Source: Spisula solida (taxonomy: Eukaryota; Mollusca; Bivalvia; Venerida; Mactridae). Taken from it: 64,000 nt of DNA. Below the pieces are notes generated by a model, which was not told the DNA's origin, ran no database searches, and was given only the letters and a program-made list of their open reading frames with translations. The stretch covers positions 42,759,822 to 42,823,821 of the forward strand of contig OX365955.1 of assembly GCA_947247005.1 (NCBI GenBank). The letters are read 5' to 3'. Both the position numbers and the translations under genes were made by a program. This document shows, in pieces, positions 23,601-32,902 of the stretch. Each line of letters starts with the position of its first letter. Within the stretch, counting starts at the first letter, position 1.

Positions 23601-24594
23601 TGTCAAACAGTGTGATGTATGTGCTGCAGACAAGAAACCGATGAAGACACCAAGAGCACCGATGGGTACAATCACTACAGGAGCACCCTTCGACCTGATC
23701 GCTACCGATTATATGGGACCTCTCCCCCGTACACAGCAGGGTAACAAGTATATACTGGTATTGACAGACCACTTCAGCAAATATGTAGAAGTCCTAGCCG
23801 TTCCCGACCAGACAGCAGAAACCTGTGCGAGCAGAATATTGAATGACTTCATAGCCAGATGGGGATGTCCACTGTCCATCCTGAGTGACCAGGGTCGTAA
23901 CTATGAAAGCAAAGTATTCAAAGAACTGTGCCGGATGTTAGAGATACGAAAGTCTCGTACCAGCCCCAGAAATCCCAGATGCAACGGACAATCAGAGCGA
24001 TTCAACAAGACTCTGGTTAGGATGATAAAGGCGTATCTGTGTGGAGAACAAGACCAATGGGATCAAAACCTCGGATGTTTGGCAGGTGCGTATCGTGCAA
24101 CACCGAGCGAATCAACAGGACTCACCCCAAACCTCCTGACGATGGGCCGTGAAGTAAGACTGCCATCTGAAATGGTGTTTGGAAGCAGAACAAGCGTAGA
24201 TAGTCAAGATGTCACCACGTACGGAGAATATGTAGACACGCTGAGATCAAGAATGCAGCATGCGCATGCCGTAGCTCGCGAACATTTAGCCACTGCTGCG
24301 AAGAGAAACAAGGCGATGTATGACACGAAAATCTCAGTCAACAAATATGCTGCAGGAGATGTGGTATGGTACCTAGCTGAGGCTAAGAAGGTGGGTGTGG
24401 CACCAAAACTCGAAAGAACGTATGACGGCCCATTCCTGGTGAAAAGCAGTATGTCGGATGTGAACTTCCTATTACAGCTGGACAACAAGGGAAAAGAACG
24501 ACTGGTACATCACAATAAGCTGAAGCCTTATGAAGGAACTCAAGTCCCACGTTGGATCCAATTAGCGCAGCGAAAACTGAAGAGACAGTGTTAG
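20617..24594 (+). CDS. pol: Retrotransposon Pol: protease, RT, RNase H, integrase
   Basis: Made as the C-terminal part of Gag-Pol; it needs no start codon, and the first in-frame ATG (20755) already lies at the protease edge. Numbering from 20740: aspartic protease ADTGA with D17 and LLGID at 86-90; reverse transcriptase with FDLTSGYFQ (D417) and YIDD (479-482); RNase H with LDVDAS (D627/D629) and a later DALSR; integrase zinc finger H920/H928 with C958/C961; catalytic D990, D1050 and E1086, giving the expected D-X35-E spacing; a C-terminal DGPF/GPY-F-like module near 1230. Between RNase H and integrase there is an unusual six-cysteine stretch (743-768). The frame is uninterrupted over 1325 codons after the shift. 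Domain order places it in Ty3/Gypsy. Confidence 0.95.
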   Translation, partial: LQWTKPPGLGEVQESNIQGHEKECGVPDKNIIRRRRPCSSGVYVKGMIGDVPVTFTADTGATKTIISDRIYGKLGPKNRPRLTKTACLTGAGGIPLREMGKAEFDIRLGPVKLTKEVIVAEIEDEALLGIDILQNDDGGPADILLSKGIILFKNQEIPCIQIGMKNEIRKVRAADHYWIPGHSETVIDVLVDRIESDDLLTNTEYIVEPTEHFRETYPLQMASVLIDINGSPTSKIRLLNPFPSSVSINQDAIIGQAENISQVGGTLRQQEHPEERNNNRSVRRVALKSKTITYTTIPDASRVAPEARDIPPHLQDLYESGIKNCTEEEKQMVAKMLIRFQNSFSKSDLDLGLTNLTEHSIKTGDAPPVRQLPRRVPMAHAKAEKQAIEELLAKGVIRESTSPWASPIVLVSKKNGQVRPCIDYRKVNALVKPDGFPLPRIQDCLDSVAGASLFSTFDLTSGYFQIPLKEEDIPKSAFVCKYGQFEMLRLPFGLNNSSSTFQRTMELALQGLQWETCLIYIDDIIVFGENFTEHMSRVQEVLERIEAAGLKLKPQKCEILQTEVIFLGHMVSKDGVRPNPVNISKIMEWPIPTNVKQVRQFVAMGSYYRRFVKDFAKIVRPMVDLTMKGKEFKWDVKCQEAFNTVKKILVSPEIMGYPLENGGEFVLDVDASDVGIGGVLHQVQDGREKVIAYASRALNKNERNYCITEKELLAIRYFVEYFRQYLLGRKFLVRSDHQALVWLFKLKEPRGKIARWIEILSNYDFSIEYRPGAKQGHCDALSRCENPKDCDCDKQDMNEPLKCGPCKKCVKRAQDMMHQDVTEPTETCKTENPIKAVHSSDGDRTTDPQDEKPSTSSENRPSEGLSVKTWVGGKTLLDLKNLQETDRDIRPILDAKLTGHRPKGTEVLAYSPASRHYWVLWDMLIVKDGILFKRFVKHNQTGDYTQFVVPLAMRKDVLFEHHDSVISGHLGCKKTTEKVRQRYYWYAMKDDVNLHVKQCDVCAADKKPMKTPRAPMGTITTGAPFDLIATDYMGPLPRTQQGNKYILVLTDHFSKYVEVLAVPDQTAETCASRILNDFIARWGCPLSILSDQGRNYESKVFKELCRMLEIRKSRTSPRNPRCNGQSERFNKTLVRMIKAYLCGEQDQWDQNLGCLAGAYRATPSESTGLTPNLLTMGREVRLPSEMVFGSRTSVDSQDVTTYGEYVDTLRSRMQHAHAVAREHLATAAKRNKAMYDTKISVNKYAAGDVVWYLAEAKKVGVAPKLERTYDGPFLVKSSMSDVNFLLQLDNKGKERLVHHNKLKPYEGTQVPRWIQLAQRKLKRQC

Positions 24595-25391
24595 TGGATC
24601 ACAAAATACTGTGTGCTGTTAATGTTATTATTGTTATTGTTATATTGTATTACTATGTATTATCATGGATCTTTGTACTAGATGTTATTTTGTTGCTGTT
24701 CGATATGGTGCGACAACTTTGGATGTGAAGAGGAGTTGTTGGACAGTGTATGTCCAGCGGAATACTATGTGTATACATGTATATTGTATTTTATATTACA
24801 CGATATTATGGAAGCGCCCTCCATAATGAGTAACCTTTCACAAGTATTTGCACCAATCAAGTAGGATAAGGAATTTTGAAGCTAAACATAGCATTTGGTC
24901 AAGATTTGATAGACTAGGATAGATATACTTGTTTTGTTGTGTTGTAGCAGAAGGTTCAAGTCATGAGAAGACGGGTAAAAGAAGAAGTCAGTGAGCAGAA
25001 GTTGAAAGAAACAGAACGGGTTATATATTGTTTAACTTTTCTTTTGTTATAGATAACGAGAAGCGAATGATTGACCATGAGTAGGGTCGGGCGTGAGAAG
25101 ATTAGGACCAGTGAGGTGAAAGCAGATAGAAGAGAATACGAGATCGAGTGGAGAAGGTTTGAGATTGAGAGCTGACAGGCGTTATATTTCTATGAAGTCA
25201 AGTGACTGTTGATGCATAGGATGGCGACACTGTGGACCCGTAGAAAATGAGGGGATCTTCATTGTCATAGTATGTTTTATTCCAGATATCGGAATGCAGA
25301 CCAAATGCAGAACACATAGTTGATTGTAAGAACTCATATGTGCAGCTAAAGCTTCAACTTTTATATCTTTTGTTTTTCTGTGTACTTTCAG
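24595..25391 (+). other. Non-coding spacer between pol and ORF3, ending in a splice-acceptor-like site
   Basis: About 800 bp of T-rich sequence with no frame of note. It ends in a pyrimidine-rich tract and TTTCAG at 25386-25391, eight bases before the ATG of ORF3, which looks like a 3' splice site. A spliced RNA would explain how ORF3 is reached so far downstream. Leader donors are weak (for example CAG|GTGGAA near 19062). Confidence 0.55.
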
Positions 25392-25399
25392 TCGCAAGG

Positions 25400-26641
25400 A
25401 TGTCCTCAGTAAGCTCAACGCATGGACAGAGGAGGCTGGCGTACCAGTGTCTAAAGTGCCTGCACCGTGATGAGAAGAAATTCATAGGTGCAAGGTACAG
25501 GGTATACAACCACTTCATTAAGAAACACGTTAGTTTAGATGCGGTGCCGTTTTACTGCCGGTGGTGTTTGTTCGTGGCATTTAAAGAAGAGGACATGGAA
25601 AAACACGTATCAAGTTATCCGACTCACAGAGCGGTTATGTTGGAAAAGGGGTTGGATACCAACGCCGACTATCTGGTGAGGAACCGTAGTCCTTACGTCA
25701 TAACAGAGAGGGATGTAGCGGCCCTATCAAGTTCAGAGAGTGTAGCTCACTGGAGCCAGGTGTCGAGAAAACCAGACCCTCTAGCACAGGCAGTGCAGGT
25801 GGCCTTCCCTGATGGATTGGACGAGGATCCACTGGCTGGATCAGGGGCTGACCCTGATGAGATGTTCTCTGCCAGTCTACAGTTTGCTGAACAGGCTATG
25901 CAGCCGGAGCAGGGACGACTACCAGTAAAAGATACAGCACAGCAGGAGAGATTACGGACACCGCCAATAGGTCATCAGGAGATTCAGCAGCCAGCGCAAC
26001 AACCCTTGCAGCAGCTGTTGAGTCTCCTGACAGCAGCCCTTCAGCCACCCACTACGTCTCCAAAGCCGTCCACCACAATGCCTACCACAGCTGCTGCAGT
26101 GTCGATACCACCAAGCGAGCAGGAGGGTGTTTTAAGCAACCTGCCCACCAGGGAGGAGTGTCAGGCGCTGGCGCCGGAAGGGAAAACAAGGTCTGTGTCC
26201 TCCTCCTCCTCTTCATCTGCGTCAACGTCCTCTACGTCATCCACCAAGAGAGAGGAGAGGGCGGAGGAGAGGCACAGAGAACTCTTAAAGGCGATGGCAG
26301 AAATGAAGAAAAGCATCCAAGATTTAAATACTCAGTCGGTCAGACAATACAAGGGGACCGAAGAGTTGGCGAAGGCCGTGGCAGGCCTGTCAGAAGTACT
26401 GACCAAGGAAACAACACCAGCAGCTCCGGCTATAATACCGCCACCCTTTCCACCCTACCCTTTTTTTCCATTTGCCCCTTCTCAGAATCAAGCGGTGGAA
26501 CCTAGGAAACCTACACGTGAGAGATCACCATTACGGATCAGAACGGATGAGAGAAGGACAGGGGGAAAAGAAAACAGGAACCGAAGAATATCACCCAGGA
26601 GAGAGGATAGAGGTAGGGACCGCCGTGTAGTCCGACGATAA
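25400..26641 (+). CDS. Accessory ORF3: double C2H2-like finger, coiled coil, Arg-rich tail (413 aa)
   Basis: Not a known Gag, Pol or envelope protein. From the ATG at 25400: finger 1 C17-X2-C20-X17-H38-X4-H43 and finger 2 C53-X2-C56-X12-H69-X6-H76. A Gln/Pro/Thr-rich low-complexity middle (about 170-275) and a Ser tract follow. A charged helical stretch (about 295-355, with REERAEERHRELLKAMAEM) is a likely coiled coil. Then come a Pro-rich patch and a very basic Arg-rich C-terminus. The GTG-initiated extension upstream would add a hydrophobic, signal-like stretch, but that is translation of the pyrimidine tract before the predicted splice acceptor. No membrane segment is present, so it is not an env. 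Nucleic-acid binding is inferred from the fingers and tail; the role in the element's cycle is unknown. Confidence 0.8.
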   Translation: MSSVSSTHGQRRLAYQCLKCLHRDEKKFIGARYRVYNHFIKKHVSLDAVPFYCRWCLFVAFKEEDMEKHVSSYPTHRAVMLEKGLDTNADYLVRNRSPYVITERDVAALSSSESVAHWSQVSRKPDPLAQAVQVAFPDGLDEDPLAGSGADPDEMFSASLQFAEQAMQPEQGRLPVKDTAQQERLRTPPIGHQEIQQPAQQPLQQLLSLLTAALQPPTTSPKPSTTMPTTAAAVSIPPSEQEGVLSNLPTREECQALAPEGKTRSVSSSSSSSASTSSTSSTKREERAEERHRELLKAMAEMKKSIQDLNTQSVRQYKGTEELAKAVAGLSEVLTKETTPAAPAIIPPPFPPYPFFPFAPSQNQAVEPRKPTRERSPLRIRTDERRTGGKENRNRRISPRREDRGRDRRVVRR

Positions 26642-27886
26642 GAACATGATATCCTTCTTCAAATGGCTGCGTTAGTGCTTAAGTTTAGTTTGTTGTTGTT
26701 TTCCCCGAAATTTTAACATTTTTAATTGGTAATAGTAGATTTTTATTTCACTTACACCTTCTTAATTAACCTTAAACATTTTCTTGGATTATCATACTCT
26801 TTGGACTCTTGGATATTTTAAAAAGTTTTAAGTACAGTCGTCTTTAGAATAGATTTTGATGGAACACTGTCGGAATTATGAGAATTTTGTTCCTTTTGTT
26901 AAGTAATGTTTTGTCATTTGACTTGTTGTCTAAATTACATGTTAAGTAGATTTTAAATAGGAGAATTCTAGGTACTGATAAGCTATAAAACTTTAACTGA
27001 GTAACAGGATGTATTTGGCCTTCACGTTGTTGATGTTATGTATTAACTCATTATTATTTTATTTATTGTTAATGTTTAAGGAAGGATGCACATACCCTGT
27101 CTGCTGGTCGTCGAATTAATTTTTACTGTACGTAAACTGAAAGTCAGTAATTGTAATGTTATTTATGCATTTCATATTAGTTAATGTTGTTGTTATATTG
27201 TGCATTTATAGTGTATATTGTGCCATGTAATAGAGGCACTCTAGTCTGTATCGAGATCATCCTTAATACTTGAGTGTTTTTAAATTGAATGTATTGATCT
27301 CAGAATTGTATTGTTTATATGATCTCAGAAGTTTATGGTTAATATGATCTCAGAATGTTATTGTTAGTAGGATCTCAGGATTTTTATTGTTAGTGAGATC
27401 TGAGAGTGTTATTGTTAAAATGATCATTTACTAAGGTGCTATTATTATGTATATAATTCATGAATTAGTCCAGTCCGATGGTCATAGATGCTATAGATAT
27501 TTATCTTTTTTACATTTGTTCTATTCCTTCATTGTCAAGAGTAATTTTATCTTTATTTAAGGAATGATCTTTTTGTTAATGTGCTATTAGATGTCAATTT
27601 TAATGATTTTTGGCTATTAAGGTAGAACGGCATGTTAATGTGATACGAGATATCAGTATTCATTTTTGTTGTTGTTAAGGTAGTATGACATGTTGATGTG
27701 ATGTCAGATTCCATTATTGTATTATTGTTATTAAGGTAGTACCACATGTTGATGTTTAAGGTAGCATACCACTATTTTAGTACTTGTAAGTATCTTTGAA
27801 ATATCAGTCTTTAAAGTTCTATTGTCACAGATTATCTTTATGTTCTTTTGTTAAAGGAGGACCTTTAAGCTTTAAGGAGGGGGTAA
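26642..27886 (+). other. Long 3' non-coding region with internal tandem words and polypurine tract
   Basis: At about 27296-27425 five or six units of about 26 bp start GATCTCAGA. At 27618-27765 three or four units contain AAGGTAG(T/A)A...CATGTTGATGT. The polypurine tract AAGGAGGGGG (27874-27883) lies three bases before the 3' LTR and would prime plus-strand DNA synthesis. Confidence 0.75.
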
Positions 27887-29007
27887 TGTAATGCACTAGA
27901 TTCGTCATACTTTATGTACATGTATGTTTGTTTACGTTTAGACCCGGCTATTTTTCCCCGTTTATTTATTGAAGTACACACTGGCAAGCTTTGTAAATAC
28001 GATCCTTACGATCTTTGATACATTTCCATTTAATCTGAATTACTTATTTACCTGAACTCTACGTAATAAACCCGAGATCTGTGATTATATCTGTTGTAAA
28101 TAAACATGTGTCGAGTACTTCCGCCATTAATATTTCACCGGAAGTTGTATTTTTGACCTAGTAAAGTGGTTTGTGGGTAGTTGACATTAGAGACATCCGA
28201 GTATTTTCTCAGCGTCCGTTCTGTTTAACCTATTATTTTTAATGAATCTACATATTGGAAACCGAGAACTATGTAAGGATCTATTATCTTATTTATTGTA
28301 TTTAACGATTGTGTATTAGTTTTAGCCTGTTTCATTCATTCTTAAAGAGTAAATCTTGTTTCTTTGCGCGCATCTGAGTTGGTGCGCTCATGGGGCGCTA
28401 TTGGTGCGCTACGTGAATTCATTCGACGTTGTGCGCTTTTACATTGTAAAGCGCACATCTGTTTTGGTGCGCTCTGGTGCGCTTGGTGCGCTATATAAGA
28501 CCAGGTCTGCACAGACTCTGGGACTCTGTATTATTTTACTATAGGTGCGAGACTTGTTTTTCTTATTTTTCTTTCACTTAAATTCTAGCAACTTAGGCTT
28601 AATTCTTTTACATTATTTGGTTATTAAGGATACATTTGAATAGTTATTGCTTTAATAAGGTATTTTATGCTGGTATTGTAGACTGCATGGTGCAAATACT
28701 TAGGATATTTATGAGATGTCTTGAGAGTATTTTAGAGATTTAGGCTAGTGTTTAATTCACATATTCATCTGCATTGCATATTTATTTGTTATTTATTACT
28801 GTTATATATTGTTTAGTTACAATATATAGAAGAGTTTGATAATCTGCACATATTAAATCGTAGAGACTGGAATTTATACTTTGTCGTTTTTTTACTTTAA
28901 TTATTCTTAACCAGAGTCCATTTTATTTTGTTGTTACTTGTCCGTGCAACAGCACACGCTACCAATATATTGTCGGTAGACAATAAGAAAACCGCTAGCA
29001 CGTGACA
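27887..29007 (+). repeat. 3' LTR (1121 bp)
   Basis: Constant offset of 9965 from the 5' LTR at both ends, so no indels, and no substitution noticed by eye. TATATAAG lies at 28492-28499. Followed by the target duplication GTAT. Confidence 0.95.
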
Positions 29008-29125
29008 GTATCAAGATCCTAGGCCAAAGCGTTCTTGAGTTATTGAACGGAAACCATTTGATATGACCAACAGACAGGTGCAAAGCAATATACCCTCTCA
29101 TCAAAGATGGGGGGGGGGGGGGGGG
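29008..29125 (+). mobile_element. Family D element, right part after the Ty3/Gypsy insertion
   Basis: Continues the core interrupted at 17921 (CAAGATCCTAGGCCAAAGCG...TTGAACGGAAACC), then a short ACAG tract and the tail GCAAAGCAATATACCC...TCAAAGATGGGGG. A homopolymer of about 16 G has replaced the usual end. Confidence 0.8.
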
Positions 29126-30361
29126 ATAACAATCACCTTGAGACATATGGACAATCAGCCATGCTAACTACACCATACATAAAATAACAATAACCAAAAA
29201 TAATTTCGCCACATAATTTCTCTCTAAGCGTTTTTGACATGGAAAGTTATGCCATGCACAAAGTAGGATGATTTTGTTTAAACTTAATGATGAACTCAGG
29301 CATGGTGAATGAATGATGAATCTGATTATAACAAATGCTCTGATTTACACAGGGGGAAGCAGTTACAGTAGCATATTACAATCTAACGCAGGGAAAGCAA
29401 TATCGTTTGCGTGTATATAAACTCCATCTTGCAAGCAAATTTACCTGTCTTCTTGCAATTGTGTGCTAAAACAAAAACTTATCAGTATAGCTAGGTGTAC
29501 AAAATACAAACACAAAATTTAATATAAAATTGATGAAAATAGAGCTGTCACCATTCGGCAGACTAATATAGCCCCGCTGGCAAAGGGCCTTAATTCTGCC
29601 AAGATTAATCGCAGCGCAAATTCCTTTCTTCATGCACATCTATATGTTGAGGTTGTTCATCTGTGAAAGTTTGAGTGAAATCCTGCCAAAAATTGTAGGA
29701 GTTGCGTCCACAAGAATGCGTCTACGGACAGACAAGCTGAATCCAGTATACCCCCCTTACAACTGGTTGTGCGGGGGTATAATAAGAGAACAACGATAAC
29801 CCTGAAATGCTAACCTTAGAACCATGATATTGTGGCCCAACAACCATTGTGTTTCGGCCAATGGAAACTTTTATGAACAGGCATGAAAGAACTTGGAACT
29901 GACATTAGTTTTTAGTCAGCTTGCTTGAAATATCCATTTTTGGGGATGTGGATGGTTCGATCTATGTCTGACTCTTGCGTGGATGGCTAGGCGCTGTCGT
30001 CGTTTCTGTGTGGCTTTGATTTGTCTGTGCACTACTGTATTTAGATATCATTTGTATATAAATATTCCCAGGATAAGCACTGTTAGCAAGTTTAAAGAAA
30101 GTCAATTTCACAAGTTTTGACTGAGAGTTGCTGATCCACTCCATTTAAACACAATTATTTCTTTGTTATTATTTTTAATCATTTTGATCCTGTATTTATT
30201 GACTTTATTTTTTACGCCAAATCATTTGAAACGTTTTCTACGCCAAACATAACGTCATCTTTTAAGACGTCATTCTGGAGTTTTTCTTGTTTTACTTTAT
30301 TTTTGTTATTATAACAAATACTAACAATAATTTTTTAAAAGAAGAATGTAGGCCTACTTAC
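29126..30361. other. Non-coding; one HINE-like repeat near 29545-29785
   Basis: At about 29545-29785 a separate repeat family starts AGAGCTGTCACCATTCGGC with ATAGCCCCGC and ends GCGGGGGTATAATAA, partially complementary ends as in the other families. The next NUP210 exon, expected downstream on the minus strand, was not found here. Confidence 0.45.
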
Positions 30362-30473
30362 GTATTTGGAAATATTTCGACGAGTCTAATACCCATGGTT
30401 GTGGGCCGCCTGAGAAGACAATCTCTTTAGATGATCCAATGGTGAGTACGGATTCCTTCTCTGGGTCCACAGG
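30362..30473 (-). CDS. NUP210: NUP210 exon (fifth recognised; 112 bp)
   Basis: Minus strand, acceptor TTTTAG|CCTGTGG and donor AATAC|GTAAGT. It encodes PVDPEKESVLTIGSSKEIVF, a Gly-Gly-Pro turn and a stretch with PWVLDSSKYFQ. This matches the conserved nucleoporin segment with a TLGSSKE-like motif and a GGPxPW(I/V)L motif, recognised from knowledge of the vertebrate protein. It enters in phase 0 from the exon at 31330-31475 and leaves in phase 1. The downstream exon is not seen: 12 kb of repeats, including the Ty3/Gypsy element, follow in the direction of transcription. Confidence 0.88.
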
Positions 30474-31329
30474 CTAAAATAACCGAGAATGGTAACCCTC
30501 AGTATATTTATATAGAATTTGAGGACAATATAACTGTTTTTTTTTACATTCTAATTTTCTTAGAAAATATATTTATGATAATATTATCATTATGTGACCT
30601 GGTGAAACATCAAACTGAAAGAGGGTGAAGAAATACTTATTGCTAAGGCCAAAACAAATTAATTATGTGGTTCTAGTGACATGGTGAAAAAAATTAGGGT
30701 CGTTTGGTAGGAAAACATTTTATTTTTTTAAATTATTTTATTTTTCCGACCCAAGCAGGCAATCGCGAAAACCGTGGAGGAATCATCAATTGCAATATGT
30801 GAGAATAATACATCCGTAAAAATTGATATTGGAACCACTAAATGCCGTAGTTTTCGTACTGTTCTGAAAAGTCGCAGATTCCGCAAATAACATTTTTTAT
30901 TGCAATAAAATGTTTAGAGTTACTAGAACCACATAATTGATTTGTTTTGGCCTAAGTTGAGTTCATAAATAAACAGTTTATGGGATGTGTTTTAAATATG
31001 CAGTCGTTAAAGATGTTTTCTCTGTATACATTCACATCTATGCACTGTATCATATGTAATTTGCTCCTTTTTTGTGCTATGGCCCAGTGGCCTGAATCAT
31101 GAATAAACTACTGCATTGTATTGTATTGCTTTTATTGTATTGTATTGGTTGCATTGTATTGGTTGTATTGTATTGCTTGTATTGTATTGCTTGTATTGTA
31201 TTGCTTGCATTGTATTGCTTGTATTGTTTTTATTGTATGGCTTGTATTGTATTGTTTTTATTGTATTGCTTGTATTGTATTTTCAAGAATTACAGACACC
31301 GTCTAATTAGCAATCTAAGTTCTCCTTAC
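30474..31329. mobile_element. Intron with a Harbinger-type MITE and a TTGTATTGTATTGC array
   Basis: 30647-30952 has inverted ends of about 34 bp (GGCCAAAACAAAT(T/C)AATTATG) and TAA duplicated on both sides, typical of PIF/Harbinger MITEs. It contains CAGGCAATCGCGAAAACCG, related to the right end of the element at 3239-3986. 31112-31290 is a microsatellite-like array of TTGTATTGTATTGC. The open frames on the array are not genes. Confidence 0.7.
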
Positions 31330-31475
31330 CACTAAGGAATCATATGTTGCTATAGTAATACTAGATTCCAGCTTGATGTTACCATGGTTATATATGGCCT
31401 TGACCTTTGTATGACCTTGTTGTACACCTCTAATCTTGATGACTCGACAACTTCCATCTTGTAATAGTGAGGATT
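31330..31475 (-). CDS. NUP210: NUP210 exon (fourth recognised; 146 bp)
   Basis: Acceptor TTATACAG|AATCC and donor TTAGTG|GTAAGG on the minus strand. It encodes ESSLLQDGSCRVIKIRGVQQ, then GHTKVKAIYNHG and KLESSITIATYDSLV, the end of an Ig-like repeat followed by the conserved ITIA-Y linker of NUP210. It enters in phase 1 (the first G comes from the previous exon) and ends in phase 0, agreeing with both neighbours. Too short and too broken by stops for a long ORF, it was found by searching between the neighbouring exons for the missing segment. Confidence 0.85.
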
Positions 31476-32712
31476 CTGTATAAGATAGAATGTATTATTA
31501 TACATGGGTGCAAGTTAGAAACCCTGAAAACCTGAAATCCTGAGAAATTTTGATACATATAGAGAAAACAAATAAAAACTTTTGGCACACTCAAAAACCT
31601 GATATCCTGAGAAATTTTGATACATATAGAGAAAACAAATAAAAACTTTTGGCACACTCAAAAACCTGAAATCAGGTATAGACCTGAACACTTGCACTCT
31701 TGTATTATATTCACATTAGAGATATATATAATGATAAAGGCAGGATCACATCAACATTGTTTCTGTATTCAGAGGTATAGATAAATAAATAATATACCAG
31801 ATTTATATATACTAGTAGCGCCCTTTTTATGCAAAACACATGTTCAAGGGCACTTTACATATAGTGTTGCAGCCACAATGGTGCAGGAGCATCCTCTACA
31901 AATGTAGATACAGCATGATCTGACAAGAGGGGCAGAGCCCATTAAAAATATTTCAGACATGAAACTGACAGTTTGAATGTTTTTATTTAACTATTCGCAC
32001 ACAACACACTTCATGCAAAGTTTGTTGTTAACAGCTAGCTAACAATTTCAACCAGGACTGTTCAAGGGAGTTAATTTTTAGAGCCAGTACATAGTTTCCC
32101 TTGGACAGATTTTTTACATTTAAAATGCATTTTAAGTAGTAAAGAAAGGAACACTGTATTTATATACAGATAAAGTTTGCTGATAAGATGAGAACAGAAT
32201 AGAACAGAAAGTTAAGAACAGCAATGGTCGCTATTAAAACCAACATTTTGTCTGGCAGTGGTCATTTACTAAGTACAAAGACCATGAGCCCATTGACTAA
32301 CTAAAGCAATACCGAGCGCTCAATAGCGCTATGCTAGGAAAAGGCTTGCTTCCAAAAAGCGCTTGTAGCGTAAAAATTATATGCTTCAGACGAGCGCTTG
32401 CAGATAGCAGACTGTTGGGTAGCTAAAGAGCTGTTCGTCCCTTCGGTGCAACAAGGTGGTATCTCACTATACAGTGTATAGAGAGATACAACCTTGTTGC
32501 GCCAAAGGCACGTATTGGTATTCGGTAGCGTTCGGTAGCGCTCACCTAGCAAAGTGTTAAGAAACAGTATTCTTTTGGCGAACACTCCTCGCTGGAAGCG
32601 CGTCGTTGCATAGATGTAGGAAAGCTCTCGATAGTGCAATTTGGAAGCGGTTTTGTTAGGCAACGGGCTCCATGTTCCAAGTTATATTCTATAGAATGAA
32701 AATAAACTTGAC
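31476..32712. repeat. Intron with a 75 bp tandem duplication and a foldback near 32437-32511
   Basis: Two near-identical copies of about 75 bp (CCTGAGAAATTTTGATACAT...TTTGGCACACTC) lie at 31527-31680. At 32437-32511 the arms GTCCCTTCGGTGCAACAAGG...CTATACA and their reverse complement meet around one central base (about 37 bp arms, roughly five mismatches). Similar but weaker inverted symmetry extends to about 32320 and 32690, so the whole is probably a foldback element of about 370 bp. The minus-strand frame at 32334-32663 lies inside it. Confidence 0.6.
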
Positions 32713-32902
32713 CTTCAACATTTTCAACAACTGAAGGATCTATGAAGGTGATATTGAGCGGCATGTGACGACAATCGTTGAATGAGTATCGCTTTCCACC
32801 GAGTGTCGTCATGACATCCAGAGGAAGTTCTAGAACACTACCGACCTCAACTTCCACTCGTACAGGTCGGAACTCCATACCAGACGGTGGTAATATATGT
32901 AC
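32713..32902 (-). CDS. NUP210: NUP210 exon (third recognised; 190 bp)
   Basis: Acceptor TATTACAG|GTACAT and donor GTTGAAG|GTCAAG on the minus strand. The donor is non-ideal, but the phase requires it. It encodes VHILPPSGMEFRPVRVEVEV, GSVLELPLDVM and a stretch with DCRHMPLNITF. The PSxMEF motif, the V-E-x-x-VG-LELPL stretch and the DC(R/S)H motif are diagnostic of NUP210. Enters phase 0, leaves phase 1. A frame continuing past the donor to 32546 is intron read-through into a foldback repeat. Confidence 0.92.

Larger units (their letters stand above)
17922..29007 (+). mobile_element. Full-length Ty3/Gypsy LTR retrotransposon, 11.1 kb, apparently recent
   Basis: Two 1121 bp LTRs with no difference seen by eye, TGTAATGC...GTGACA ends, and GTAT on both sides (17918-17921 and 29008-29011; AGTAT if the last LTR base is counted with the flank). 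It carries gag, then pol in the order protease, reverse transcriptase, RNase H, integrase (Ty3/Gypsy order), and then a third ORF. Gag and pol lack stops or frameshifts apart from the programmed -1 shift, so the copy looks competent. Long non-coding stretches flank ORF3 (24595-25399 and 26642-27886), making it larger than usual for the family. Confidence 0.93.

Noticed and set aside
25340..25399. Signal-peptide-like N-terminus of ORF3 when read from a GTG
   Set aside because: The hydrophobic residues are the translation of a pyrimidine tract leading to TTTCAG. The frame has no ATG there, and the rest of the protein has no membrane helix, so an envelope role is not supported.
31099..31335. Three overlapping hydrophobic frames
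   Set aside because: Generated by the TTGTATTGTATTGC array in a NUP210 intron.
32334..32663. 109-codon minus-strand frame
   Set aside because: Lies inside a foldback repeat and past the NUP210 donor at 32713; no recognisable domain.
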